64,000 nt of DNA from Tetrapisispora phaffii CBS 4417 (GCF_000236905.1 NC_016534.1:248001-312000); one strand, 5' to 3'; numbered from the stretch's first letter, positions 51,517 through 60,770 are shown. The notes: generated by a model from the letters alone, not told the origin. Made by a program: numbers and translations.

Positions 51517-52743
51517 CTATTGCAATAATTGATCCCTGTAATGTGGTTGATTATTGACGAATTTGGCGGCTCTTTTATCATGTGTTTTCTTATCTTTAAT
51601 TTCTGTTTTCCAAGCTCTTTGTTGCGTCTTGACCATTTCTCTATCTGGTAACCCATCAGTTATAAAGTTCATTCTAGTTTCAGCAGCTATCACAGTACCT
51701 TGACCTTCAGATAATATCATCTCAGGTCTTAGATTTTGCCTGTAATAACGCATTAGTGAACGGTTACCTACCTTTATGCCGGATGGCAAATGCAATTCAA
51801 CACCATCGTGGTATAAGAATTCAGTTGTACCCTCTTCATCTTGTTCTAGTTCTTCGTCACCTTCGGTATTTTCAGCATCTCCATCTTCAACATCTTCCCA
51901 ATCTTCTTCGTTGCCTTGTGCAGCTTCAACGTTAGCATACGAACTTTCGAAGTTATAAAACTCAGAGATTTCTAGCTTTTCATTATTACTTTCGTAAGGA
52001 ACTTTACAATGTCTCTTTGATAACATGTGCGATCTGACAGCATTTAAAGAAGAACCTTGGTAGTTGCACACAATACAAACATTACCTAAACCAATCTTTT
52101 CTGCCATATATTTGACTAAACCCTCTTGATTAACCAAATATTTTTGTTCTGGAATAAAGAAACCATGGTTCTGGTACATGTGAAGCAAATTTAATTCAAA
52201 AGTCTTGAACGTTTTGTTGTTTGTACAGAATAAACATTGTTCTAATGGGATATCAACTTTATTCTTTATCTTCTCGGCCATCAATATTTCAGCAAGTTGT
52301 TCTTCAGTTAATTCAGATTCTGGTTCTTCTTCATTCTTTCCAACAGTTGCTTCAACGTTATCTTGTTCACTAGTCTCAACTTTCTTAACCTCTTCAGTTA
52401 ATTCAGCAACATTAACGGTGCCATCGATATGTCCATTTTGCTCTTCTAACGCTTGTTGTTCCAACATCCTTGCTCTGGCAATTTCCAATAGTTTTCTCTT
52501 TTTTTCCAATAAAATTTCCTTCTCCTTTCTTCTTTGTTCTTTCTTGGACAACTGTTTAGCATTTTCATTTGTCTTTGCACTCTCATTCAACTTTGAATTG
52601 AAAACATCTTCTGAAATAGGTGGTAGATTTGCCACTCTTCTCTTCAAATTGTAACGATGCCAATCTGATTTCATATGATCTCTTTGATCATTACCAGTTG
52701 GAAACTGTAAATTACAGGAATTACAAGTATAAACACCTGACAT
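51517..52743 (-). CDS. REI1: Cytosolic 60S maturation factor REI1
   Basis: A 408-residue zinc-finger protein (S. cerevisiae Rei1 is 393). An N-terminal C2H2 finger (YTCNSCNLQFPTGNDQRDHM, H-x5-H) is of the JJJ1/REI1 dsRNA-type. Two internal fingers are CLFCTNNKTFKTFELNLLHM and CIVCNYQGSSLNAVRSHM. An acidic Glu/Asp-rich region separates these from the conserved C-terminal block (LPSGIKVGNRSLMRYYRQNL and so on), which ends with NQPHYRDQLLQ and inserts in the peptide exit tunnel in known structures. Rei1 releases Arx1-Alb1 from pre-60S particles. The upstream region has RRPE and PAC-like elements, consistent with ribosome biogenesis. Confidence 0.97.
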   Translation of the reverse strand: MSGVYTCNSCNLQFPTGNDQRDHMKSDWHRYNLKRRVANLPPISEDVFNSKLNESAKTNENAKQLSKKEQRRKEKEILLEKKRKLLEIARARMLEQQALEEQNGHIDGTVNVAELTEEVKKVETSEQDNVEATVGKNEEEPESELTEEQLAEILMAEKIKNKVDIPLEQCLFCTNNKTFKTFELNLLHMYQNHGFFIPEQKYLVNQEGLVKYMAEKIGLGNVCIVCNYQGSSLNAVRSHMLSKRHCKVPYESNNEKLEISEFYNFESSYANVEAAQGNEEDWEDVEDGDAENTEGDEELEQDEEGTTEFLYHDGVELHLPSGIKVGNRSLMRYYRQNLRPEMILSEGQGTVIAAETRMNFITDGLPDREMVKTQQRAWKTEIKDKKTHDKRAAKFVNNQPHYRDQLLQ

Positions 52744-53188
52744 TGTCTCTTTACCCTTTTACTAATTCTTTCAGGATTGGAAACGAAAATCCTTAAACTT
52801 CTCTACTTACCACTAAACAGAAACAAGAACTGCAATAGAAAGATAACTCAAAGAAAACTATCTTCATATATCCTTACAACATCTTATCCTCTTATAATTT
52901 CAATCTCATCTCATCTCATCTCTTTGTAGAATTTTTCAGACACTTGTTAGTCGGAACAAAAAAATTTTCGAATACTAATGCTATTGAATCAATAAAAAAA
53001 CAGAGAAAACGATGTAGTGACTAAGGATGTTTCTATAGTAAATGATATAAATGTTCATGGTATAACTAGAGTTGAAGGTTCCAAAGGCATAGATATTGAT
53101 TGGATTAGCACGTTCTACTGTTTATATATGGGAATATGGATTAGATATGCATATGTATATATTATTCCGAATGAAAGAGTGGAATGTT
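52744..53188. promoter_or_regulatory. REI1 promoter with RRPE and CTCATCT array
   Basis: About 445 bases between the REI1 ATG and the TSC10 stop. A CTCATCTCATCTCATCTC run at 52905-52922 (PAC-like array) is followed by GAATTTTTCA (RRPE) at 52929-52938 and an AAAAAATTTTCGAA near 52960. No gene is visible. Confidence 0.55.
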
Positions 53189-54142
53189 TTACTCGCTTTT
53201 TTGGGACTTGTAATAGGAGCTGATTTGATAACGTACTATAACCATGTATATCGGAACGATTAATAAGTTGAGGATAGCACCCATTATTAGTTGCACGAAC
53301 CAGAAAGGCGACTTGTTATCATGTTTGTTTAAACCCATGTCAAGCGCCATTAAGAACCAACCTATGAAATCAGTAGTAATGTCATCATAACCTTTCTGTA
53401 ACCACCATATAATTTTATTACAGCATTCTTCACATGTAATAGCATCAGAAGGACCTTCGATCACTTTTGTCACTTCCGGCTTTGTAAGGTTCTCTTGTTC
53501 GTATCCCTCACTTTGGAAGTTACCTGGGTAAACTACTGAAATTCTTTGTTTAGAGTTTTCTTGTCTTAAAATAGCTGCTAAGGCTTTAATACTTTCTTTC
53601 AAAGGTTGATATTGACTGTATCCAATGAATGGGAAGAATGCAGTGACACTTGAGAAGAGAATTAGGTGGCAGTCGCTGTAATTTTTTATGATATTATGAG
53701 ATAAGTTTAAAACAGTGGAGTAATTCATGGTAATACCATTCTGTAGTTCGGCGGGGGACAGATCTTTGAACAGTTTAGGGACTGAACCTCCGGCACATGA
53801 GAGAGCCTGTGTTGGCTTTAAGCCTTTCTTATTCATGAGCTCGAATAATGTACCAACATTGTCATAGTTGGATAAGTTACAAGGGTAATAATATATGTGG
53901 TTACCGTTCGGAGAAACATTATCGGAACCGCAGTTTTCCTTACTTAATAAAAACCGTTCTCCATGGATTTTGGAATCTCCAACAATCTCCTCAATTGCAC
54001 AAATCAACTTCTTCTCTGATCTACTCACTATAACAATACTTGAATTTTTTCCATCACTATAATATTTGCGTGCAAATTGTTTGCCTAGGCCTTGGGAACC
54101 TCCTGTGATTAGAACTACCTGATTATCCAATGAATACGACAT
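53189..54142 (-). CDS. TSC10: 3-ketodihydrosphingosine reductase TSC10
   Basis: A 317-residue short-chain dehydrogenase (S. cerevisiae Tsc10 is 320). The NADPH-binding motif TGGSQGLG occupies residues 13-20, and the family RSEKKL segment follows. The catalytic pair is in LFSSVTAFFPFIGYSQYQPLKESI (Ser, Tyr-x3-Lys region). A C-terminal hydrophobic segment (about 280-305, VQLIMGAILNLLIVPIYM) anchors it to the ER. It performs the second step of sphingolipid synthesis, reducing 3-ketosphinganine to dihydrosphingosine. In S. cerevisiae it is YBR265W, two genes from REI1. Confidence 0.96.
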   Translation of the reverse strand: MSYSLDNQVVLITGGSQGLGKQFARKYYSDGKNSSIVIVSRSEKKLICAIEEIVGDSKIHGERFLLSKENCGSDNVSPNGNHIYYYPCNLSNYDNVGTLFELMNKKGLKPTQALSCAGGSVPKLFKDLSPAELQNGITMNYSTVLNLSHNIIKNYSDCHLILFSSVTAFFPFIGYSQYQPLKESIKALAAILRQENSKQRISVVYPGNFQSEGYEQENLTKPEVTKVIEGPSDAITCEECCNKIIWWLQKGYDDITTDFIGWFLMALDMGLNKHDNKSPFWFVQLIMGAILNLLIVPIYMVIVRYQISSYYKSQKSE

Positions 54143-54812
54143 TACTGAAAAATCTATTTACTCTCTTGTATCATCTGACGTATGAAACTCGATTACAGGA
54201 ACCGGTTTTGCCTTAATTCCATATTTTTAAACACATTATTATCATAATCATAGTTTTTGTTAAGAGAGTTTTCTAATTAAATAGTGATAAAAATTCGTGC
54301 TATAAAGAATAAATATGTAGTGGTAATATGAGTGACTACGTCATGTTACCCTATTAATCTCAATGCCAAGAATGTAGAGAAAGTTCCAATGTATTCAGTT
54401 AGTTACAAAGCTAATATTGGTATGGTTAATATCGTTACGATGACGGCTTTCATATGGCTCGAGGGATTCCTTATATAAGCCTAATACATCCAGATTTTTG
54501 TAAAATAAAATAACTTTTCCATTGAAAGCATCTTTGGAAACTTCTTGTTTCGAAACTCTTTTTCTTTTTCAGGTTCCCGAATGCGTCTTTTTGTTCAGAA
54601 GAGTTCCAAAAATTTATTAAATTCAATGATGAATATAGTTCTTCAGTTATATATTTCAGCTTCATGACTTCTTTGTTTACTTCTTCTATTCAGTATATAA
54701 ACTTGATAAATTTTATTTGACTTGTGTTCGGATTTTTGTGAAGTTCGAATTCTTGTTGAAAGTATAGCGCTATCAAGTCATTACAAATCAATCTGATAAG
54801 AAGTATTACAAC
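54143..54812. promoter_or_regulatory. Divergent TSC10-AAH1 promoter
   Basis: About 670 bases. A TATATAA at 54694-54700 sits 113 bases before the AAH1 ATG, a good position for its TATA box. A second TTATATAAG is at about 54470. A Gcn4-like GTGACTACGTCA is near 54331-54342, holding an AP-1/CRE-like core. One minus-strand short frame at 54471-54665 is judged accidental. Confidence 0.5.
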
Positions 54813-55898
54813 ATGGGTGTTCCAGATCAATTTTTAAGAGAGTTACCAAAGTGTGAACATCACGTACACATTGAAGGTACTTTAGAAGCTGAGCAGTTAT
54901 TCCAATTTGCCAACAGAAATAATATTAGTCTTCCAGAAGGTTTCCCAGCTACCATCGAAGATTTAAAGGCAAAATATAACTTTGCTAACTTGCAAGAATT
55001 TTTAGATCTTTATTACATTGGTGCTAGTGTTATTGTCACTGAGGAAGATTTTTATGAATTAGCTTTTGCTTATTTCAAAAAAGCTGCTAGCCAAGGTGTT
55101 GTCCACGCAGAAATCTTCTTTGATCCACAATCTCACACCTCCAGAGATGTTTCTATTGTCACTGTTGTTAGTGGTCTAACTAGAGCTTGTAAGGAAGCCG
55201 AGAAGAAGTTTAGTATTACAACTAAATTGATCATGTGCCTATTGAGACACACTGCTCCATCTGAGTGTTCTAAAACTATTGAATCTGCCAAGAAATACAT
55301 TAAAGACGGTACTATTGCTGGTTTAGGTTTGGATTCTAGTGAAAAAGGTTTCCCACCAAGTCTTTTTGTCGAATGTTATGAAGTAGCCAAGAAGTACAAT
55401 GCTGATTTAAGATTGACAGCTCATGCTGGTGAAGAAGGACCAGCTTCATACGTTATTGAAGCTTTGGATTTATTAAAGGTCGAAAGAATTGATCACGGTA
55501 TTAGAGTTGCCGATGACGATAAACTATTGGAAAGATTAGCAGAAGAAAAAATCATGTTAACTATTTGCCCTCTGTCTAATGTTAAATTACAGGTTGTTGA
55601 CAAGACTGCTGATTTGCCATTACAAAAATTATTAGATTATGGTGTTCCATTTTCCATTAACTCTGATGATCCTGCTTACTTCGGGGGATACATTTTAGAT
55701 AACTTCTATCAACTATCTAAAGAATATCCACAATGGGGTTTCTTTACTTGGGGTCAAATCGTTAAGAACAGTATCAACGGTTCGTGGTGTGATGCTAAGA
55801 GAAAGGAAGACCTAGTTGATGAAGTCGATAAAATTATAACTAAATACGTTAACAGAACTGTCGATGAAGTGAACAGAATTGAAGGTAAGAAATTCTGA
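54813..55898 (+). CDS. AAH1: Adenine deaminase AAH1
   Basis: A 361-residue metal-dependent deaminase of the adenosine/AMP deaminase fold, slightly longer than S. cerevisiae Aah1 (347). The zinc-binding HHVHIEG is at residues 16-22 (His17 and His19), with further catalytic blocks LTAHAGEEG, RIDHGIR and NSDDPAYFGGY. The absence of an N-terminal extension and the overall length fit fungal adenine deaminase, converting adenine to hypoxanthine in purine salvage. Codon use is strongly biased, which suggests high expression during growth; Aah1 is down-regulated on entry to quiescence in S. cerevisiae. The next gene downstream, ARO8, is on the same strand but is not functionally linked. Confidence 0.96.
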   Translation: MGVPDQFLRELPKCEHHVHIEGTLEAEQLFQFANRNNISLPEGFPATIEDLKAKYNFANLQEFLDLYYIGASVIVTEEDFYELAFAYFKKAASQGVVHAEIFFDPQSHTSRDVSIVTVVSGLTRACKEAEKKFSITTKLIMCLLRHTAPSECSKTIESAKKYIKDGTIAGLGLDSSEKGFPPSLFVECYEVAKKYNADLRLTAHAGEEGPASYVIEALDLLKVERIDHGIRVADDDKLLERLAEEKIMLTICPLSNVKLQVVDKTADLPLQKLLDYGVPFSINSDDPAYFGGYILDNFYQLSKEYPQWGFFTWGQIVKNSINGSWCDAKRKEDLVDEVDKIITKYVNRTVDEVNRIEGKKF

Positions 55899-56546
55899 AC
55901 AAACTAATCTCTAATTAATATTTTAAAATCCGCATTATAGTAAATCCTCCGTTTGCCATGGTTGTATTTGTTTTCGATCGTTATTTTATCTACATTACAT
56001 ACAAATAACTATTTATTTGAGATAAAAACTAAATAATTTTATAATAATTTTAATATCAAAAAGTGTTCATATCATATATCAACACAAACTAAATCATTCA
56101 TGCCAAAACTTCCTGGTGAACAAAATATACATTGACAATCTTTTAACTTCTGGTATTACAATTAAACATAACATTATATGAATATATACATTAATTGACC
56201 GTCAAGGAGTAACTTCATGGTCTTAAAATCATGATCATTAATCAAGAATTGACCATTATGTGAACAATAATAGTCATAGATAAGTTATTGCTCATTCTAT
56301 CGTTTCTCGCCTCGGTTCTTAGAACATAGCTCATTCGCATAATTCAAGAATTTTGAAAATGGTTTAATCATATATAAATACATGCATTTTTATGAGAATC
56401 AAAGGTTAACTATTGTCTGACTTAATTTATTAAGGGTACTTTCAACTTAGACAGCATTAAAATTTCGTTACTCCTAGCTTAAGTAGTGAGAGTCTTCAAT
56501 TTGAATATCAGACATAGGTGCAAAGGGGAGCAATATTGCTATAAAG
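55899..56546. promoter_or_regulatory. AAH1-ARO8 intergenic region
   Basis: About 650 AT-rich bases. A TATATAAATA at 56371-56380 lies about 176 bases upstream of the ARO8 ATG and is a plausible TATA box. The earlier part is the AAH1 3' flank. I see no gene. Confidence 0.45.
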
Positions 56547-58058
56547 ATGACTAATCACATTTCTAATGAGGAATTAGAACAAAAATTCTCTTCTAAACTA
56601 TCTAGAAGAGCAGCGTTAAGAAAACTTATTCCATTTTGGGATGATTTAGAAGAAAATCCAGAAGATTTAATTGAGTTAGCTGGTGGTATGCCTAACCCAA
56701 AGTTATTCCCAGTTAACAGTATAGACTTCAACATCGTTAATAAACCTCAATTCGGTGATGTAAAAACAGAGAAGGCATCAATTGGTTTATATGAGCCAAA
56801 GACTTTTCCAATGGCACGTAGTTTCCAATATATGGAATCAAAAGGTCCACCAGCTGTGATCAACTTTGCAAAAAGTATCATTGAAAGGATTAATAAGCCA
56901 AAATATGATAATTGGGATTTGACTTTAGCTAGTGGTTCTAGTGATGGTATGTTCAAGATTTTTGAGACTCTTTTAGATGAAAATTCTTCAATTTTGATGG
57001 AAGAATTCACTTTTACACCAGCTGCTTTTGTTGCTATTGCTACTGGTGCTTCGTGTATACCTTTAAAAATGAAATTGAGTGAAAATGCAGCTGAACAAGG
57101 TATTGATATTGATTACATGGCAAACCTATTGGACAACTGGGAAACTTCCCAATTTAAGGATAAACCAAAGCCAAAGATGCTATACACAATTGCAACGGGT
57201 CAGAACCCAACTGGTATGACTTTATCAATGGAAAAACGTAGAAAAATTTACGAAATATGCCAAAAACATGATATCATTATATTGGAAGATGATCCATACG
57301 GCTACTTGCTGTTCCCAAAATATGATCCAAGTAATCCATATAAAAATTCATACGTTGACGATAAAGAGCTTACAGTGGCTACCTACCTTGACGAATATCT
57401 AGTAAAATCATTTTTAACACTGGATACCGATGGTCGCGTTCTTAGATTAGAGACGTTTTCAAAAGTGTTTGCTCCAGGTTTGAGATTAAGTTTTATTGTC
57501 GGTAATTCATTCCTTATTGAAAAATTTGTTGATTTTGCTGATGTCTCTAGTAGATCTCCAAGCGGTACATCCCAAGCCATTTTACTTGCTACAGTTAATA
57601 AGTTTACTGAACCATATTTAGAACAATTTGATGGTGACTATACTAAGGCTTCCCTTGAAGGTTGGTTCAAATGGGTTATGAGTTTGGCAAGTATGTACAC
57701 TCACAGAAGAAACGTATTAGTTACTTCTTTAAGAGCAACAGAAGCATTCAAGAAAGGGTACATGACTATTCTTGAACCATCTGCCGGTATGTTTATTGAC
57801 ATTAAACTTCAATGTGAGAATATTGAAAAGTTAAAAGGTAAGGACGTCATAACAATCATGGATGAATTGAACTCTAAATTACTCGCCAATAGAATCAAGA
57901 TAGTTTTAGGTTACAAGATGGCTTTAATGAAAGAATTTTCTAAGGACCATTGTGACTTCTTAAGAGTTACTATTGCCTATGCTGAAGATGATGAACAATT
58001 GGCTAAAGCAGCTCAACGTATTGGTGATGGTATTGTGGAGTATTTAGAAACTAAATAA
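56547..58058 (+). CDS. ARO8: Aromatic aminotransferase I ARO8
   Basis: A 503-residue PLP aminotransferase of the AAT-I superfamily (S. cerevisiae Aro8 is 500). Blocks include LIELAGGMPNPKLFPV, LTLASGSSDGMFKIFETLLD, TIATGQNPTGMTLSMEKRR, ILEDDPYGYLLFP and the PLP-lysine motif LETFSKVFAPGLRLSFI. The C-terminus DFLRVTIAYAEDDEQL is typical. Aro8 makes phenylalanine and tyrosine from their 2-oxo acids and also acts as 2-aminoadipate aminotransferase in lysine synthesis. The paralogue ARO9 is the alternative, but the strict conservation of the N-terminal block favours ARO8. Confidence 0.93.
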   Translation: MTNHISNEELEQKFSSKLSRRAALRKLIPFWDDLEENPEDLIELAGGMPNPKLFPVNSIDFNIVNKPQFGDVKTEKASIGLYEPKTFPMARSFQYMESKGPPAVINFAKSIIERINKPKYDNWDLTLASGSSDGMFKIFETLLDENSSILMEEFTFTPAAFVAIATGASCIPLKMKLSENAAEQGIDIDYMANLLDNWETSQFKDKPKPKMLYTIATGQNPTGMTLSMEKRRKIYEICQKHDIIILEDDPYGYLLFPKYDPSNPYKNSYVDDKELTVATYLDEYLVKSFLTLDTDGRVLRLETFSKVFAPGLRLSFIVGNSFLIEKFVDFADVSSRSPSGTSQAILLATVNKFTEPYLEQFDGDYTKASLEGWFKWVMSLASMYTHRRNVLVTSLRATEAFKKGYMTILEPSAGMFIDIKLQCENIEKLKGKDVITIMDELNSKLLANRIKIVLGYKMALMKEFSKDHCDFLRVTIAYAEDDEQLAKAAQRIGDGIVEYLETK

Positions 58059-58596
58059 CTTAGTCGGTTTGAATACATTAATTAAATAATATACACCTTC
58101 AATATAACATGGTGGCTTTGAAAAAAATATTTATTACTGCGAAAAATAAGTAAGTAATACGTCTTTAAAATATATATATGTATTGTTTTTATTACAATTA
58201 TACATTTAAATATTTAAACATGAGAAGACGATGCTTTGCATTCATTCCTTTAAAGGTAGCTTGCTCATCAATAGTTCAATTGAGTGGGTATGATAATTTC
58301 GTGAACGAACTATAAATATTTACTGGCAGGAGTAATAAATTCTCTCTGACGCACGGGGAAATATCTACTACAATTATTCTTATCTTGCGTAGATTTAAAA
58401 ACTTAATAATTATTAATGAAAGGAATGTAAAGTTATGGGGGTATTACCATTGTTATATTTTTTGTGCAATGGATTAAAATCATGAAGAGAATTAAAATTT
58501 AATCTCTAATATTTTAAATAAAACGAAAAATTGGATATGAATTGTAAAAATTTCAGAAGTTTATAACTCATAAAGCATTTAACAGTTTAATTAAAA
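58059..58596. other. Convergent ARO8 / asparaginase-like 3' intergenic region
   Basis: About 540 AT-rich bases between two convergent stops, expected to contain both polyadenylation regions. I saw no gene or RNA in it. Confidence 0.5.
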
Positions 58597-59655
58597 TTAT
58601 GGGAATAAAGTAACGATATCTTCTACGTTAGTGACACCATTGATCAAAGCAATGGATAACAATAATTGAGCTTTAGTTGGAGATAAGTAACCAGCCGAAC
58701 AGGTACCAGTTGGGACAGCGGCGTCACTCAAGAATGGGTAGGTGTTGATGCTCTTGGCAAAAACAACTGGGACACCGACATTAGAGTAGTCATCGACGGT
58801 TTTGATAGTGTCACGATCGTCTTCGGTAGCGACAACGACGATAGCATCGACGGAAGCAGCTAAGCTTTCTAAGACAGTGGCGCTCAATTCAGATTCAGCG
58901 ATGATTGGAACAACTGGTAAAGTGTCCAAGTCCTTAGTAGCGTTGTAGTTGGTGAAGTCAGTGAAGTTCTTTCTAATGGTAGAGTTGCCAGATAAGAATT
59001 TAGTTTCGTAACTTTCAAAGAAGTAGTTAACGGATAGATCATCACCACAAGCAGCAACTGGAACACCGCCGAAAGAACTGTATCTGGTAGAATATGGAGA
59101 GAAAACACCTGGGTAAACGTAGTCATCGTTAGTGACAACTAAAGTACCTTTAGAGGCGGTTTTGTTAGCGACAGCAATACCATAAGCGTCGCTTTGAGAA
59201 ATAACAACTGGTTTTTCGGAGTCGATGAGAATGGAGTTCAAGAAACCCAGGGATTCCATAGAGTCACCGCCGGAGACGATGACAACAGCCTTATAACGGT
59301 CGTCAGATATAGTGGTGTTGACGATTTCAGCGACTTCGTACAACTGAGTCAAGTTCAAAGCGTTGGTTTGGTTGTAACAGTATTCGTATTCCAGATGGGA
59401 AGAGTTGTCTAACTTGAAATCACCACCAGTGATGATAACTTTGAAGATATCTTTGTGAGCGTCTTGAGTTGAGTTCGAGACAGTCCAGTTACCCCAACCT
59501 GAAGAGTTAGTAGCAGTGCTGTTGAATCCGGTTGCGTTGGTAGCAAGCGAGTTGACTTCAGTGTTGTGATTGTTTTTCAAAAATTTAGACCAGTTAGCTG
59601 GTTGAGCAGCAGCCAAAGTAGAAGCGGCAAGTAAAGCGGATAATTGTAACTTCAT
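58597..59655 (-). CDS. Secreted asparaginase-like glycoprotein, probable pseudoenzyme
   Basis: A 352-residue protein with a clear signal peptide (MKLQLSALLAASTLAAAQ, cleavage near 18). It contains 14 N-glycosylation sequons, half of them in the first 100 residues. From about residue 72 it follows the type II L-asparaginase fold of secreted yeast Asp3: the block KAVVIVSGGDSMESLGFLN then SEKPVVIS corresponds to THGTDTMEE then SEKPV, and GYLSPTKAQLLLSIALING matches the C-terminal GYLNPQKSRILL element. The catalytic signatures are lost: TGGTIA is ITGGDF (75-80) and the THGTD Thr and Gly-Thr are VSGGD. It should be catalytically inactive unless rewired. There is no GPI signal. Strong codon bias and a TATA box (59795-59802) suggest high expression; a role as a wall or medium glycoprotein is inference. 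Confidence 0.75.
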   Translation of the reverse strand: MKLQLSALLAASTLAAAQPANWSKFLKNNHNTEVNSLATNATGFNSTATNSSGWGNWTVSNSTQDAHKDIFKVIITGGDFKLDNSSHLEYEYCYNQTNALNLTQLYEVAEIVNTTISDDRYKAVVIVSGGDSMESLGFLNSILIDSEKPVVISQSDAYGIAVANKTASKGTLVVTNDDYVYPGVFSPYSTRYSSFGGVPVAACGDDLSVNYFFESYETKFLSGNSTIRKNFTDFTNYNATKDLDTLPVVPIIAESELSATVLESLAASVDAIVVVATEDDRDTIKTVDDYSNVGVPVVFAKSINTYPFLSDAAVPTGTCSAGYLSPTKAQLLLSIALINGVTNVEDIVTLFP

Positions 59656-59669
59656 ATTATTCTTTGAAA

Positions 59670-59678
59670 GGGGGGGGG
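59670..59678 (+). repeat. Nine-base G homopolymer in the asparaginase-like leader
   Basis: Nine consecutive G (C on the gene strand) beginning about 15 bases upstream of the ATG of the secreted glycoprotein gene. It would be in its 5' untranslated leader. Long C runs are rare in this AT-rich sequence and are slippage-prone. Confidence 0.9.
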
Positions 59679-59863
59679 TACTTTTCAGTATTGAATGAGT
59701 TAGTTTGTTGTTGGGTATTTTTTACATCTAAAAACATTACAGGATAAGAAGTAGCATTGGTGTCCAAGCACATTTACCTCGAAATAAGAAGCCATTTATA
59801 TATGTATACTTTTTCTTGGGATAGAGACGGTTGTTCTTGCGAATACGACGATGAGACATTATA

Positions 59864-59896
59864 GCAAACTGGCACGTCAAAGACGTGCCAGTTTGC
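59864..59896. repeat. Perfect 15-base inverted repeat with 3-base loop
   Basis: GCAAACTGGCACGTC at 59864-59878, loop AAA, then its exact complement GACGTGCCAGTTTGC at 59882-59896. It contains two inverted ACGTC (CRE half) motifs, suggestive because a CRE-binding bZIP gene is transcribed from the other side of this region. It could form a stable DNA or RNA hairpin or act as a paired binding site. Confidence 0.95.
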
Positions 59897-60111
59897 GATG
59901 GTCATGAGAGCCCTGCGGAGGCTTATTTCTTACTCTAATATAACGCAATGAGCGAAGGCTATGGAAGCAATAGAGTCAAACAAGTTAGCAAGTCGGCAGC
60001 ATTGATGAAACAGGTTGTGTGCAAGAAAAGGGCTCATCTATTTGCACCGTTCAGATACAAACGAGCGAGATCTATCCATACCCAATCAGTATATCTTCGA
60101 GAGTAATTAGT

Positions 60112-60210
60112 TTGGTGAGTTTCGAAAAGGAATGAGGCATTTAATGGTGCCGTGGCCATTAGTAGTTCCAGAAACCCGGCCATGAGCACTGAGTGTGAGA
60201 AACTCACCAA
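60112..60210. repeat. 12-base inverted repeat enclosing a 75-base loop
   Basis: TTGGTGAGTTTC at 60112-60123 is exactly complementary to GAAACTCACCAA at 60199-60210. The intervening 75 bases contain further small self-complementary pieces such as AATGG/CCATT. As RNA this would be a branched stem of roughly 100 bases. No known RNA family was recognised. Confidence 0.85.
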
Positions 60211-60342
60211 TCGACATCTCGAACGTGCGTTGTGGCCTGTTAACTCGCTTGTTTGTATCTGAGGGATTCCCTTAAACGTCACGGGCTTTGGCACACAGTG
60301 CAAACGGGGGAGGAATTTTCGACCGCAAAACAGCGGAACTGA

Positions 60343-60407
60343 ACCCAATGGGGACATCATTTTGCAAGATTTCCATTAGATCTTGCAAAATGATGTCCCC
60401 ATTGGGT
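60343..60407. repeat. Perfect 28-base inverted repeat with 9-base loop
   Basis: The left arm 60343-60370 (starting ACCCAATGGGGACATC) is the exact reverse complement of the right arm 60380-60407, separated by TTCCATTAG. A 28-base perfect hairpin this close is far beyond chance and is the most extreme palindrome I noticed in the window. It does not look like a pol II terminator and lies well away from either flanking stop codon. Confidence 0.97.
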
Positions 60408-60733
60408 ATAACTCGTTGGGCATGTGGCCCGGATCGAGACGCCGCGAGCAAGGAGCGCGCTGTCTGGGAACACGCAGGACGACTTTAGGGGAGCCCATAC
60501 GTGCGCATGGGTGTGCGTACCTGCACAGAAGACGCCCCCTCTCTCCTCGGGCCAAGACGGCGATCTGCGTTTCTGGAACCAAAATCACTCACATGGCCTG
60601 TTTAGGAAACGTTATGGCATCCGCCTGGGTAAGACTCTGCTGGGGTGGGGCGAGCGGCGAGCGGCGGACAGGACGGGTAGCGCACATGCAAGTGCACGTC
60701 GGCTAGTTTACCCGGACGTTTGCACGTGATCTG

Positions 60734-60770
60734 GTTTTGTCGTCCGCGACGACAAAACGGGAAATTCCCG
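60734..60770. repeat. Two adjacent perfect inverted repeats
   Basis: GTTTTGTCGTC at 60734-60744, loop CGC, and GACGACAAAAC at 60748-60758 form an 11-base perfect hairpin. It shares its last base with CGGGAA-A-TTCCCG at 60758-60770, a second palindrome with a one-base centre. They lie just beyond the Reb1- and E-box-like sites of the SKO1-like promoter. Confidence 0.93.

Noticed and set aside
53017..53223. 68-codon plus-strand frame between REI1 and TSC10
   Set aside because: Begins with GTG, overlaps the TSC10 end and matches nothing.
54471..54665. 64-codon minus-strand ATG frame in the TSC10-AAH1 promoter
   Set aside because: Low-complexity Lys/Ser composition without homology, in promoter DNA.
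60034..60360. 108-codon minus-strand ATG frame in the palindrome-rich region
   Set aside because: It starts inside the 28-base palindrome, spans other inverted repeats and resembles no protein I know; it is noted only as the longest frame in the gap. A multi-copy search would be worth running.
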